Positions 25,288-33,123 of a DNA stretch of 64,000 nucleotides are shown here, piece by piece. The stretch is from Falsiroseomonas sp051433195 (lineage in GTDB: Bacteria > Pseudomonadota > Alphaproteobacteria > Acetobacterales > Acetobacteraceae): positions 124,001 through 188,000 of the forward strand of contig NZ_JBHMFT010000004.1 of NCBI RefSeq assembly GCF_051433195.1, given 5' to 3'. A program made the position numbers and the translations under genes. Every line of letters starts with the position of its first letter. Position 1 is the stretch's first letter. A model generated the notes under the pieces. It made no database searches and had not been told where the DNA came from. It saw only the letters and a list, made by a program, of their open reading frames with translations.

Positions 25288-26216
25288 GATGAGTGTGCCA
25301 GGGCCTCCCGCCCCGCAGATGCCCCCCCTGGTGCCGGGGGGCTGGGCATATCGCGGTGGATCAAGTCCACCCGCCAGCCTGAGTATGCGAGATGGGAAGC
25401 CAGGCGTTCGGCGACAAGGACCGAACGATGCCGCCCACCGGTGCAGCCGATGGCGACGGTGAGATACTTCTTCCCCTCTGCGGCGTAGCGGGGCAACAGC
25501 AGCTCGATCAACCCGGTCATGCGATCCCAGAATGGGGCGTAGGTGGGATCGGCCTCGACAAAATCGGCGATCAGCGCATCGCGCCCGGTCATCGGCCGCA
25601 GCACCGGGTCGTAGTGCGGGTTGCGCAGGAAGCGCACGTCCCAGACCATGTCGGCCTCCCGCGGCAGGCCCTTGGGGAAGCCGAAGGAGACGATGCCGAT
25701 GGCAAGCCCGGTGGCGTTTTCGGGTCGGAAGCGGCGTTCGATCTGCCGGCGCAACTCGGGCAGCGGCATCTCGGATGTGTCCACCACCAGGTCCGCCGCC
25801 TCCCGCAGCGGGGCCAGCAGCGCGGCTTCCCGCGCGATGCCCTCCGTCACGCGGCTGCCGAGCTGGCCGCCGGGGGCCAGGGGGTGGCGGCGGCGGGTCT
25901 CGGAAAAGCGGCGCAGCAGCACCGGCTCCTCCGCCGTGGCGAAGATGAGGTTGGCGGCGATGCCGGGCGATTCACGAAGCCGGGCGACGGCGCGCAGCAA
26001 CTCCGCGGCATCGAAGCCGCGCGACCGCGCATCGACGCCGATCGCCAGCGGCGCGCTGCCATCCGCCACCAGTTCCGGCAGGATCTGCAAGGGCGGATTG
26101 TCCACCGTCTCGAACCCCAGATCCTCCAGCGTCCGCAGGATGGAGGCCTTGCCGGCGCCGGACAGGCCGGTGACCAGCAGCACCGGGCGGCGCGTTTCGG
26201 GGCTGGCGGCGTTCAA
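25284..26216 (-). CDS. rapZ: RNase adapter protein RapZ
   Basis: A 310-aa nucleotide-binding protein. The Walker A motif GLSGAGKAS lies at about residues 18-26, with GVDARSRGF and the C-terminal domain with IGCTGGRHRSVLVAERLA. In enterobacteria RapZ guides RNase E to the GlmZ sRNA and responds to glucosamine-6-phosphate; in Alphaproteobacteria the role is less defined. Placement between HprK and EIIA-Man is the conserved order. A C-rich run near the end (PPAPGG) is part of the coding sequence. Confidence 0.95.
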   Translation of the reverse strand: MNAASPETRRPVLLVTGLSGAGKASILRTLEDLGFETVDNPPLQILPELVADGSAPLAIGVDARSRGFDAAELLRAVARLRESPGIAANLIFATAEEPVLLRRFSETRRRHPLAPGGQLGSRVTEGIAREAALLAPLREAADLVVDTSEMPLPELRRQIERRFRPENATGLAIGIVSFGFPKGLPREADMVWDVRFLRNPHYDPVLRPMTGRDALIADFVEADPTYAPFWDRMTGLIELLLPRYAAEGKKYLTVAIGCTGGRHRSVLVAERLASHLAYSGWRVDLIHRDMPSPPAPGGASAGREALAHSS

Positions 26217-26695
26217 GCGGGGGATGCCCCGTTGGGGGTGGATTCGGGCTGCAACGCCCCGGCCGGGCTGCGGGCATGGCCGCAGGCGGCGGCGAGGGCA
26301 TAGCCGATCTTGTCCGGGGCGGAGGCCTCCAGCCCGCGCAGCGCCACCAGTGGCAGGGACAGGCCGAGCGCCTCGAACCGCGCCGGCTCCGGCATCCGGG
26401 GCTGCGCCGCCCCCGGCGGCAGCAACTGCACGGCGAGTCGCAGCGGGACGGATGCCAGGGTGGGGATGCCTTCGAACAGGCCGAGGCCGCGGATTTCCAG
26501 CAATCCGCGCAGCGCCTCCGGCGCCCCGGCATGCAGCGCTTCGCCGGACGCCGTCAGCTCCACCTGGTCGTCGGCGACCAGCGTCCAGCCGCGGCCCAGC
26601 AGCCGCAGGACGAGATCGGACTTCCCGCTGCCCGAAGGCCCCAGGATCAGAACACCCTCCTCATCCTGGGCCACGCAGGACCCGTGCAGAGACAT
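26213..26695 (-). CDS. hprK: HPr kinase/phosphorylase, short alphaproteobacterial form
   Basis: A 160-aa protein covering only the catalytic C-terminal domain of HprK, normal for Alphaproteobacteria. Walker A GPSGSGKSD is at about residues 19-27 and VADDQVEL near 40-47 gives the metal-binding acidic residues; LEIRGLGLFEG matches the HprK signature. It phosphorylates the regulatory serine of HPr. It is the first gene of the PTS operon. In many relatives chvI/chvG lie directly upstream, but here a divergent dehydratase gene does. Confidence 0.94.
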   Translation of the reverse strand: MSLHGSCVAQDEEGVLILGPSGSGKSDLVLRLLGRGWTLVADDQVELTASGEALHAGAPEALRGLLEIRGLGLFEGIPTLASVPLRLAVQLLPPGAAQPRMPEPARFEALGLSLPLVALRGLEASAPDKIGYALAAACGHARSPAGALQPESTPNGASPA

Positions 26696-26827
26696 GACAG
26701 ATTGGTAACCTCAATCGTGTCGGCGGACCATGGCAGAAAGGTGGCGGGGGTTAAAGGGGCCACCCGCGCCTCCGCCCGGACCCTTGGGCCGGTTGCCAGG
26801 AGGCGGGGTGCCTGCCAGCTTCGGCGC

Positions 26828-27793
26828 ATGATTGCGCCGACTCATTCCGATATCCAAGCGGCTTCCGCCCGCATCGCCCCGCATATTCGCCGTACGCCGC
26901 TGCTGCGCATGGCCGGCGCCGACCTCGGCCTCGGCATCCCGCTGATCCTGAAGCTGGAGCTGTTGCAGGCCACCGGGTCCTTCAAGCCGCGCGGCGCCTT
27001 CAACCGCATGCTGTCGGTGCCGGTGCCGGCGGCGGGCGTGGTCACGGCCTCCGGCGGCAACCACGGCGCCGCCGTCGCCTATGCCGCGCAGGCGCTGGGC
27101 CACATGGCGGAGGTGTTCTGCCCGGTGGCGACACCCTCGGCCAAGACCGACCGCATCGAGGCCTCCGGTGCCATCCTGCACCGCATCGGCGCCGCCTATG
27201 ACGAGGCGCGCATCGCCAGCGAGGCGCATGCCGCCCGCACCGGTGCGCTGCTGGTGCATGCCTATGACCAGCCGGAGATCCTGGCCGGCCAGGGCACCGT
27301 CGGCCTGGAGCTGTGGCAGGACGCGCCGGAGGCGACGCATGTCCTCGTGGCGACCGGCGGCGGCGGCCTGATCGGCGGCATCGCGGCCTGGTACGCCCGC
27401 CGCGGAGCGGCCGGAAATCCGGATCGGGGGGTGGAGGTGATCAGCGTGGAGCCCGAGGGCTGCCCGGCGCTGCACGACGCGATGGCCGCCGGCCACCCGC
27501 TGCCCGCCCCGGTCGGTGGCCTGGCGGCGGACAGCCTGGGCGCGCGCCAGGTCGGCGCGCTGGGCTTCGCGGTGGCGCGGCGGCATGTGGCGCGGGCGGT
27601 ACTGGTGCCGGATGCGGCCATCCTCGACGCGCAGCGCCGGCTGTGGTCCGCGCTGCGCCTGGTGGCGGAACCCGGCGGCGCCGCGGCGCTGGCGGCTCTG
27701 ACCAGCGGCGCCTTCGTGCCGCCGCCCGGGGCGCGGGTGGCGGTGGTGGTCTGCGGGTCCAACACCGATCCGGCGAAGGTCGCTTCGGCCTAG
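26828..27793 (+). CDS. threonine dehydratase-like PLP enzyme
   Basis: A 321-aa fold-type II PLP enzyme. KPRGAFNRML around residues 56-65 holds the PLP lysine in the ATGSFKPRGAF motif, SGGNHGAAVAYAA is the substrate loop, and VATGGGGLIGGIAAW is the phosphate-binding glycine loop. Family members include catabolic threonine/serine dehydratase, serine racemase and hydroxyaspartate dehydratase; there is no ACT regulatory domain, so it is not the biosynthetic IlvA. The start is the ATG at 26828. It is divergent from hprK. Confidence 0.9.
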   Translation: MIAPTHSDIQAASARIAPHIRRTPLLRMAGADLGLGIPLILKLELLQATGSFKPRGAFNRMLSVPVPAAGVVTASGGNHGAAVAYAAQALGHMAEVFCPVATPSAKTDRIEASGAILHRIGAAYDEARIASEAHAARTGALLVHAYDQPEILAGQGTVGLELWQDAPEATHVLVATGGGGLIGGIAAWYARRGAAGNPDRGVEVISVEPEGCPALHDAMAAGHPLPAPVGGLAADSLGARQVGALGFAVARRHVARAVLVPDAAILDAQRRLWSALRLVAEPGGAAALAALTSGAFVPPPGARVAVVVCGSNTDPAKVASA

Positions 27794-27866
27794 GCTGCCT
27801 CGGGCCGATGCAACCAAACACCGTGTCGCGCGGTTCTTCCGGCACAAGATCGTAAGGAGGCGCGAA

Positions 27867-28421
27867 ATGAAGCGTTCAGCCATGCTGTTCGGGCTGCTGC
27901 TCGGGGGGCCGCTGCTGCTGTCTCCATTGTCGGCCTCGGCCCAGGCGCCGCCGCCGCTGACCTACGCCCAGCCCCTGGGACCGGAGGCGGTGAACCGGGT
28001 GCAGGACCGGCTGCGGCAGGCCGGCGCCTATTCCGGCCGCGTCGATGGCATCTGGGGGCCGGACAGCCAGACCGCGCTGGAGCGCTACCAGCAGCGCAAC
28101 GGCCTGCAGGTGACCGGCCAGCTCAACCAGGCGACGGCCACAGTGCTGGGCCTCAACCCGGCCGAGCTGGTCGGCGGCGCGCCCGCCCCGGCGGCCCCGG
28201 CCGAGACGCTCAGCGAGGCGGTGGTGCGCAACGTGCAGGGCCGGCTGCGCTCGCTCGGCTTCTACCGAGGCGGGGTGGACGGTATCTGGGGGCCGACCAC
28301 GCAGGCGGCGATCGAGCAGTTCCAGCAGGGCCGTGGGCTGCAACCCAACGGCCAGCTGACCCCGGCGACGGCCGGCGCCATGGGCCTCGACCCGAACAAC
28401 CTGGCCGCGCCGGCACGCTGA
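27867..28421 (+). CDS. exported protein with two peptidoglycan-binding domains
   Basis: A 184-aa secreted protein with a signal peptide (residues about 1-25, ending SASAQ) and two PG_binding_1 repeats at roughly 37-92 and 119-172. Both repeats carry the RVDGIWGP/GVDGIWGP and Q-T/QAALE-type helices. It contains no catalytic domain, so it may anchor to or sense the cell wall. A good AAGGAGG site lies eight bases before ATG 27867. It ends two bases from the convergent Ehr operon. Confidence 0.9.
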   Translation: MKRSAMLFGLLLGGPLLLSPLSASAQAPPPLTYAQPLGPEAVNRVQDRLRQAGAYSGRVDGIWGPDSQTALERYQQRNGLQVTGQLNQATATVLGLNPAELVGGAPAPAAPAETLSEAVVRNVQGRLRSLGFYRGGVDGIWGPTTQAAIEQFQQGRGLQPNGQLTPATAGAMGLDPNNLAAPAR

Positions 28422-28423
28422 AC

Positions 28424-28996
28424 TTAACCCGGCGGCGGCAGGTCCGGCAGGACCCGCGGCGCCGGGGCGCGCACCGGCGGGTCCTGCGCCTGCAGCAACG
28501 CCAGCAGGCCCTCCAGCAACTGGGATGGCGTGGGCGGGCAGCCGGGGATGAGCAGGTCCACCGGCAGCACGGGTGCGACGCCGCCTTCCACCGCGTAGCT
28601 GCCCTTGAAGACGCCGCCATCGACGGCGCAGTCGCCGGCGGCGATCACCCAGCAGGGCTCCGCGGCGCAGGCCCGCGTGCGCTCCAGCGCCTCCCGCATG
28701 TTGCGCGTCACCGGGCCGGTGACCAGCAGCACATCGGCATGGCGCGGCGAGGCGACGAAGCGCAGGCCGAGCCGTTCCAGGTCGTAGAGCACGCCGGACA
28801 TGGCGTTGATCTCCAGCTCGCAGCCATTGCACGACCCGGCATCGACCTGGCGGATCGACAGGCTGCGGCCGAGCCGGGCGCGGGAGGTCGCCTCCAGCTT
28901 CGCCGCCAGGGCCTGCACCACCTCCTCCGGCGGGGCCTGCACCGGTTCGGTGAGGGGGCGGGAGAGCAGGCGCTTCGCCAGCTTCGGCCACAGCAT
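28424..28996 (-). CDS. hydrogenase-4-like small subunit (NuoB/HyfI family)
   Basis: A 190-aa iron-sulfur subunit of a complex I / hydrogenase-4-like enzyme. The four cysteines of the proximal [4Fe-4S] cluster are visible: SCNGCE near residues 55-60, GDC near 121 and PGCPP near 151. These residues match HyfI/HycG and NuoB. It ends the operon. A proline-rich tail follows the conserved part. The SD AAGGA is seven bases before the ATG. With the cysteine-poor large subunit encoded upstream it would form an Ehr-type module; electron donor and acceptor are unknown. Confidence 0.92.
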   Translation of the reverse strand: MLWPKLAKRLLSRPLTEPVQAPPEEVVQALAAKLEATSRARLGRSLSIRQVDAGSCNGCELEINAMSGVLYDLERLGLRFVASPRHADVLLVTGPVTRNMREALERTRACAAEPCWVIAAGDCAVDGGVFKGSYAVEGGVAPVLPVDLLIPGCPPTPSQLLEGLLALLQAQDPPVRAPAPRVLPDLPPPG

Positions 28997-29010
28997 GCGG
29001 TGCGGTTCCT

Positions 29011-29247
29011 TCAGGCTGTGCGGGCAACGCGGAACAGGTCGTTGCCCTCCGGGTCGCGCAGGATCATTTCCGTCCCCGGCGCGACGCGCTGGGCGAGCCA
29101 GCCGATCTCGTCCAGAGCATGGGCGCGGTCGTCATAGGCCCAGTGCTCCATCATGCCGCGATCCGGGCCGGGGCGGACCAGGGTGATGGTGAACAGCCCG
29201 GTGGCGCCCGCGGCGGCGCCGGCCTTGGTTGGATAGCGCCCGCTCAT
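29011..29247 (-). CDS. small hypothetical protein within the hydrogenase-4-like operon
   Basis: A 78-aa soluble protein, 14 bases upstream of the small-subunit gene and on the same strand. It has no signal peptide, membrane segment or cysteine. The middle (GMMEHWAYDDRAHALDEIGWLAQRV) looks like an amphipathic helix followed by a short beta stretch (TEMILRDPEGNDLFRVA). The base pattern is typical of coding DNA here. I do not recognise a family; it could be an accessory factor of the complex. Confidence 0.65.
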   Translation of the reverse strand: MSGRYPTKAGAAAGATGLFTITLVRPGPDRGMMEHWAYDDRAHALDEIGWLAQRVAPGTEMILRDPEGNDLFRVARTA

Positions 29248-29275
29248 GGCAGTGCCCGATGTGCTCTGCCCATGC

Positions 29276-29383
29276 AGCCCCCCTCACCCGCTCCGGCTAG
29301 GCACTGCGTGCCAAGCCTGCGCAGCCCTCTCCCCCCGCTGGGGGGGGTTGGACGCATGCGTCCAACGGTGGGTGAGGGGGGCC
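29276..29383. repeat. G/C-rich palindromic element, copy A
   Basis: About 108 bases with inverted ends CCCCCCTCACCC (29278-29289 region) and GGGTGAGGGGGG (29370-29381 region). Inside it lie CCCTCTCCCCCC, a G-run and a perfect 18-bp palindrome, TTGGACGCATGCGTCCAA (29348-29365). It fills the gap between the large-subunit gene and the 78-aa gene. A related copy is at 33049-33108. Confidence 0.8.
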
Positions 29384-29413
29384 GACGCAGGCTCAGGATT
29401 CCGGGCCTCACCG

Positions 29414-30916
29414 TCACAGATCCACCCCGCTGTAGGAACAGTTGAAGCTCTTGTTGCACAAGGGAAAATCCGCGACGATGTTGCCCTCCACCACCGCTTC
29501 CAGCAGCGGCCAGTTGAGCCACGACGGATCGCGCGGGAACACCGCGCGGATCAGCCCGCCATCGTCCAGCGCCACCCAGGTCAGGATTTCGCCCCGGAAG
29601 CTCTCGACGATGCCCAGGCCCTCGCCGCCACGCTGCGGCAGCGCGGTGTAGATTTCGCCGGGTGGCAGCGTCGCCAGGGTGCGGCGGACCAGGCGGATGC
29701 TTTCGGTCAACTCGGCGATGCGCACCCGCACGCGGGCATCCACGTCGCCCTCCTCCCGCACCATCAGCATCGGCGGCCCGCCGGCGAAGGGGCCGGAGGG
29801 GAAGGCCAGCCGCGCATCGAAGCGGCGGCCGGAGGCGCGGCCGACCACGCCGCCGGCGGCGAAGCGCGCGGCCAGCGCCGGCGCCAGGATGCCGGTGCCG
29901 ACCACGCGGTCCTGCAGGCTGGCATGGCTTTCATAGATCGCGACCAGCGCCGGCATCTCGGCCTCCACCGCATCCAGCGCCGCGAGGATCGGGCCGGGCT
30001 CCGCGAGGTCCAGCGCCAGGCCGCCGGGGATGACGCGGTCCATCATCAGCCGATGGCCGAAGACCTGGGCATTGGCCCGCAGCACGCCTTCCCGCAGCAC
30101 GCCGCAGCGCGCATGCGGCCAGGCGAAGGCGGCGTCGTTGCAGATGAAACCCCAGTCGCCCAGGTGGTTGGCGATCCGCTCCAGCTCCAGCATCGCCGCG
30201 CGCAGCCACAGGGCGCGGGGTGGCGGGGTGGTGGCGGTGGCGGCTTCCGCGGCCTCGGCGAAGGCGAGCGAATGCGCCACGGTGCTGTCGCCGGACAGGC
30301 GGGCGGCGAAGCGCGCGGCGGTGCGCGGCGACTTGCCGGACATCAGGCCGAGCGTGCCCTTGTGGGTGTAGCCGAGCCGCTGTTCCAGCCGCACCACCAT
30401 CTCGCCCTGCACGGTGAAGCGGAAATGCCCGGGCTCGATGATGCCGGCATGCACCGGGCCCACCGGAATCTGGTGCCAGCCCTCGCCCTCGATCGGCAGG
30501 AAGGCCGGCTGTTCCGGGATGGCGCCGTTGCGCGCCGGGCGGGCCGCCATGGGTTCCGTCAGTGGCCAGCGTCCATGGTCGAGCCAGGGGCGGAGATCGA
30601 CGCCGCCCGTCGCCTCCAGGCCCCAGAGGTCGCGGATCATGCGCTCGAGGCGCACGGCGCCGGGCCGTGCGGGCGACAGCGCCGGGTATTTCCGCTCGGT
30701 CGCCGGGCAGGAGGCGAGCAGCAGCTTTCCCGAGCTCTCCTCCAGGAAGGCGGCGTGGACCAGGGTGGGTTCCGCCCACATCGACAGCAGCGCCAGCATC
30801 GGCTGTTCCGCCAGGGCGGCGGCCATGCGGGCGAATTCGGTCGGCGTCAGCAGGAAGCGCTCATGCGGCTTGCAGCCCTGCCGCGCGCCGCGGCGGATCA
30901 TCAGGCTGGCGCTCAT
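29414..30916 (-). CDS. hydrogenase-4-like large subunit without NiFe ligands (Ehr type, NuoCD/HyfG-like)
   Basis: A 500-aa fusion of a NuoC-like N-terminal part and a NuoD/HycE-like part. The NuoD region shows GYTHKGTLGLMSGKS, MLELERIANHLGDWG and SFRGEILTWV, as in HyfG/HycE. Where these have the first C-x-x-C NiFe ligand pair, this protein reads RLSGDSTVAHS, and the final DPC-x-x-C is replaced by PLCNKSFNC. NiFe binding is therefore unlikely. This matches the Ehr group (energy-converting hydrogenase-related complexes). ATG 30916 overlaps the upstream stop. Confidence 0.9.
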   Translation of the reverse strand: MSASLMIRRGARQGCKPHERFLLTPTEFARMAAALAEQPMLALLSMWAEPTLVHAAFLEESSGKLLLASCPATERKYPALSPARPGAVRLERMIRDLWGLEATGGVDLRPWLDHGRWPLTEPMAARPARNGAIPEQPAFLPIEGEGWHQIPVGPVHAGIIEPGHFRFTVQGEMVVRLEQRLGYTHKGTLGLMSGKSPRTAARFAARLSGDSTVAHSLAFAEAAEAATATTPPPRALWLRAAMLELERIANHLGDWGFICNDAAFAWPHARCGVLREGVLRANAQVFGHRLMMDRVIPGGLALDLAEPGPILAALDAVEAEMPALVAIYESHASLQDRVVGTGILAPALAARFAAGGVVGRASGRRFDARLAFPSGPFAGGPPMLMVREEGDVDARVRVRIAELTESIRLVRRTLATLPPGEIYTALPQRGGEGLGIVESFRGEILTWVALDDGGLIRAVFPRDPSWLNWPLLEAVVEGNIVADFPLCNKSFNCSYSGVDL

Positions 30917-32373
30917 CCCAGCAGCCTCGCGGCATCGGCCAGCAGGGCCAGCAGGAAGGCCGGCGCGGCGAAGCCGAGCAGCGCGGCCAGCCCCAGCAGC
31001 GACCAGACCGGCACGCTGGCCCAGAGCAAGCCGCCCGGCAGCGCGAAGGCTTCCGGGCGCATCGCATCCGGCGTCGGCGCCCCGAGACACAGGCGCTGCA
31101 AGGCCCGCACCAGCGCGGCCCCCGCCACCAGCAGCCCAAGGCCGAGCGGCAGCGCCAGCCAGGGCGCCCGCGCCGCCGTCTCCGTCACCAGCCGGAACTC
31201 CGAGACGAACAGCGCGAAGGGCGGCAGCCCGGCGAGGCCGGCGATGCCCAGCGCCAGCCCCCAGCCGAGCACCGGGTGGCTCGCCGCGAGGCCGCCGATA
31301 TCGGCGATCTTCTGGCTGCCCTTGAGGTGAGCGGCGGCGCCGACCGCGAAGAACACCGCGCTTTTCACCAGCGAATGCCCCATCAGGTGCAGCATCCCGG
31401 CCAGGTTGGCGCCCAGCCCGAAGGCCAGCGTCGCCAGGCCCATATGCTCGATGCTGCTCCAGGCGAACAGCCGCCGCGCGTCGCGCCGCCGCCACAGCGC
31501 GAAGGCCGCCAGCAGCAGGGACGCCAGGCCGAAGCCGACCAGCAGCGGCCCGGGCGCCAGCGCGCCGGGGTTCAGGCCGACGATCGCCTTGGCGCGCAGG
31601 ATGGCGACCAGCGCCGCGTTCAGCAGCAGGCCGGACAGCACGGCGGAAATCGGCAGCGGCCCCTCGGCTTCCGCATCCGGCAGCCAGGCATGCAGCGGCA
31701 CCAGCCCGGCCTTGGTGCCGTAGCCCACCACCAGGAACACGAAGGCCAGCGACAGGATGCCCGCATCGCATTCCAGCGCCACCGCCCGCAGCGCGCCCCA
31801 GGAGAGGCCCGGATCGCCGCTGCCCACCACCGGCAGGGCGGCCAGATACAGCAGGATGGTACCGAACAGCGCCAGCGCGATGCCGACGCCGCACAGCACG
31901 AAGAACTTCCAGGCCGCCTCGATGGCGGCCGGCGTGCCGTGGATGGCGACGATCAGGATGGAGGCCAGCGTCGCGATCTCGATCGCCACCCACATCACAC
32001 CGAGATTGTCGGACAGCAGCGCCAGGAACTGCGCGCCCATGAACACCTGGAAGACGGCGTGGTAGGCGCGGGCGCGCAGGTCGTCGAAGCGCTCGGCATC
32101 AACGGTCGCGGCGGAAAACCCGGCGGCGGCCAGGCCGATGATCCCGGCCAGCGCCACCAGCGGCAGGTTCACCGCATCGGTGCGCGTCCAGCCCTGCACC
32201 CCCTGCTCCAGCGCCAGCAGCGCCAGCGCCAGCAGCGCGGTGCCGGCGGAGACGCCGATGTTCACGAAGGCGGGCAGGCGGCCGCGCGGCGGGATCAACG
32301 CCAGCGCCACGGCGCCGATCCAGGGCAGGAAGACAATGATCCAGGCCAGCGGAAGCCATGGGACGGGCATCAT
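30913..32373 (-). CDS. HyfF-like antiporter-type membrane subunit (NuoN/ND2-like)
   Basis: A 486-aa protein with about 13-14 membrane helices, of the NADH-quinone oxidoreductase/Mrp antiporter family. The conserved lysine helix is in VGYGTKAGLVPLHAWLPDAEAEGPLP, a sequence normally containing a histidine where this one has glutamate (DAEAE). A second lysine occurs in GHSLVKSAVFFAVG. Such subunits pump or channel protons or sodium. ATGA overlaps with both neighbours indicate translational coupling. Confidence 0.93.
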   Translation of the reverse strand: MMPVPWLPLAWIIVFLPWIGAVALALIPPRGRLPAFVNIGVSAGTALLALALLALEQGVQGWTRTDAVNLPLVALAGIIGLAAAGFSAATVDAERFDDLRARAYHAVFQVFMGAQFLALLSDNLGVMWVAIEIATLASILIVAIHGTPAAIEAAWKFFVLCGVGIALALFGTILLYLAALPVVGSGDPGLSWGALRAVALECDAGILSLAFVFLVVGYGTKAGLVPLHAWLPDAEAEGPLPISAVLSGLLLNAALVAILRAKAIVGLNPGALAPGPLLVGFGLASLLLAAFALWRRRDARRLFAWSSIEHMGLATLAFGLGANLAGMLHLMGHSLVKSAVFFAVGAAAHLKGSQKIADIGGLAASHPVLGWGLALGIAGLAGLPPFALFVSEFRLVTETAARAPWLALPLGLGLLVAGAALVRALQRLCLGAPTPDAMRPEAFALPGGLLWASVPVWSLLGLAALLGFAAPAFLLALLADAARLLG

Positions 32374-33047
32374 GGCGGCTCCGCCTCGCCGCGCTGGCGG
32401 TGCAGGGTGCCGGTATCCAGCGTTGCCAGCCGGTCGCGCAGCAGGAACACCACGATGCCGGCGACCAGCGCCAGCATCAGCACCAGCGCCGCTGTCGAAA
32501 GCTCCACCACCAGCGGCATCACCTGCACGCCGATGGCGGCCAGGATCAGGCCGTTCTCCAGGCTCAGCAGGCCGATCACCTGGCTGATGGCGTTGCGGCG
32601 GGAGATCATCATCAGCATCCCCAGCAGCACCACGGACAGCGCCAGCGCCAGGTTCTCACGGCTCACCGCCTGCGCCTGGCCAGCGGTGACCGGCAGCACC
32701 ACCAGGACCGAAAGGCCCACCAGCGCCACCGCCGCCAGCAGCGATGGCCCGACGCCGAGCGCCGTTTCCACCGTCCGGTGCAGCCCGAGCCGGCGCAGCA
32801 GCAGCCGCAGCGCAACCGGGATGAGCAGCGCCTTGGCGCCGAAGGCCAGTACCGCCGTCATGTACAGCTCCGGCTCGCCCTGCGCGTAGGCCTGCCACGC
32901 CGCCGCCGCCGCCAGCAGCCCGCCCTGGATGGCGAAGGCATTGATCACCGCCTCCAGCCGCCGCTGGTACAGCAGCACGAAGGACAGCAGCAGCACGCCG
33001 CCGCCGAGCAGATGCGCGATGTCGTAAGCCGGACTTGCGAAACTCAT
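32370..33047 (-). CDS. HyfE-like membrane subunit (NuoK-like)
   Basis: A 225-aa protein with about seven membrane helices, of the HyfE family; its C-terminal part is NuoK-like, with VIGLLSLENGLILAAIGV containing the conserved glutamate in the membrane. Position between HyfC-like and HyfF-like genes is as in hyf operons. The ATG at 33047 abuts a palindromic repeat whose right arm provides the purine-rich GGGGAGAGGG ribosome site on the minus strand. Confidence 0.92.
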   Translation of the reverse strand: MSFASPAYDIAHLLGGGVLLLSFVLLYQRRLEAVINAFAIQGGLLAAAAAWQAYAQGEPELYMTAVLAFGAKALLIPVALRLLLRRLGLHRTVETALGVGPSLLAAVALVGLSVLVVLPVTAGQAQAVSRENLALALSVVLLGMLMMISRRNAISQVIGLLSLENGLILAAIGVQVMPLVVELSTAALVLMLALVAGIVVFLLRDRLATLDTGTLHRQRGEAEPP

Positions 33048-33048
33048 G

Positions 33049-33108
33049 GCCCTCTCCCCCCTCGGGGGGGTTGCACGCATGCGTGCAACGGTGGGTGAGG
33101 GGGGGCCG
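33049..33108. repeat. G/C-rich palindromic element, copy B
   Basis: Contains CCCTCTCCCCC, a G-run, the perfect palindrome TTGCACGCATGCGTGCAA (33071-33088), and CGGTGGGTGAGGGGGG, in the same order as copy A at 29276-29383. The palindromes differ at two paired positions, G/C in copy A and C/G here. It occupies the gap between the HyfC-like and HyfE-like genes. Confidence 0.8.
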
Positions 33109-33123
33109 CGCGCCGAAACCCCA

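Noticed and set aside
29276..33108. CRISPR array
   Set aside because: Only two copies, 3.7 kb apart, no spacers and no cas genes; the structure is a dispersed palindromic element.
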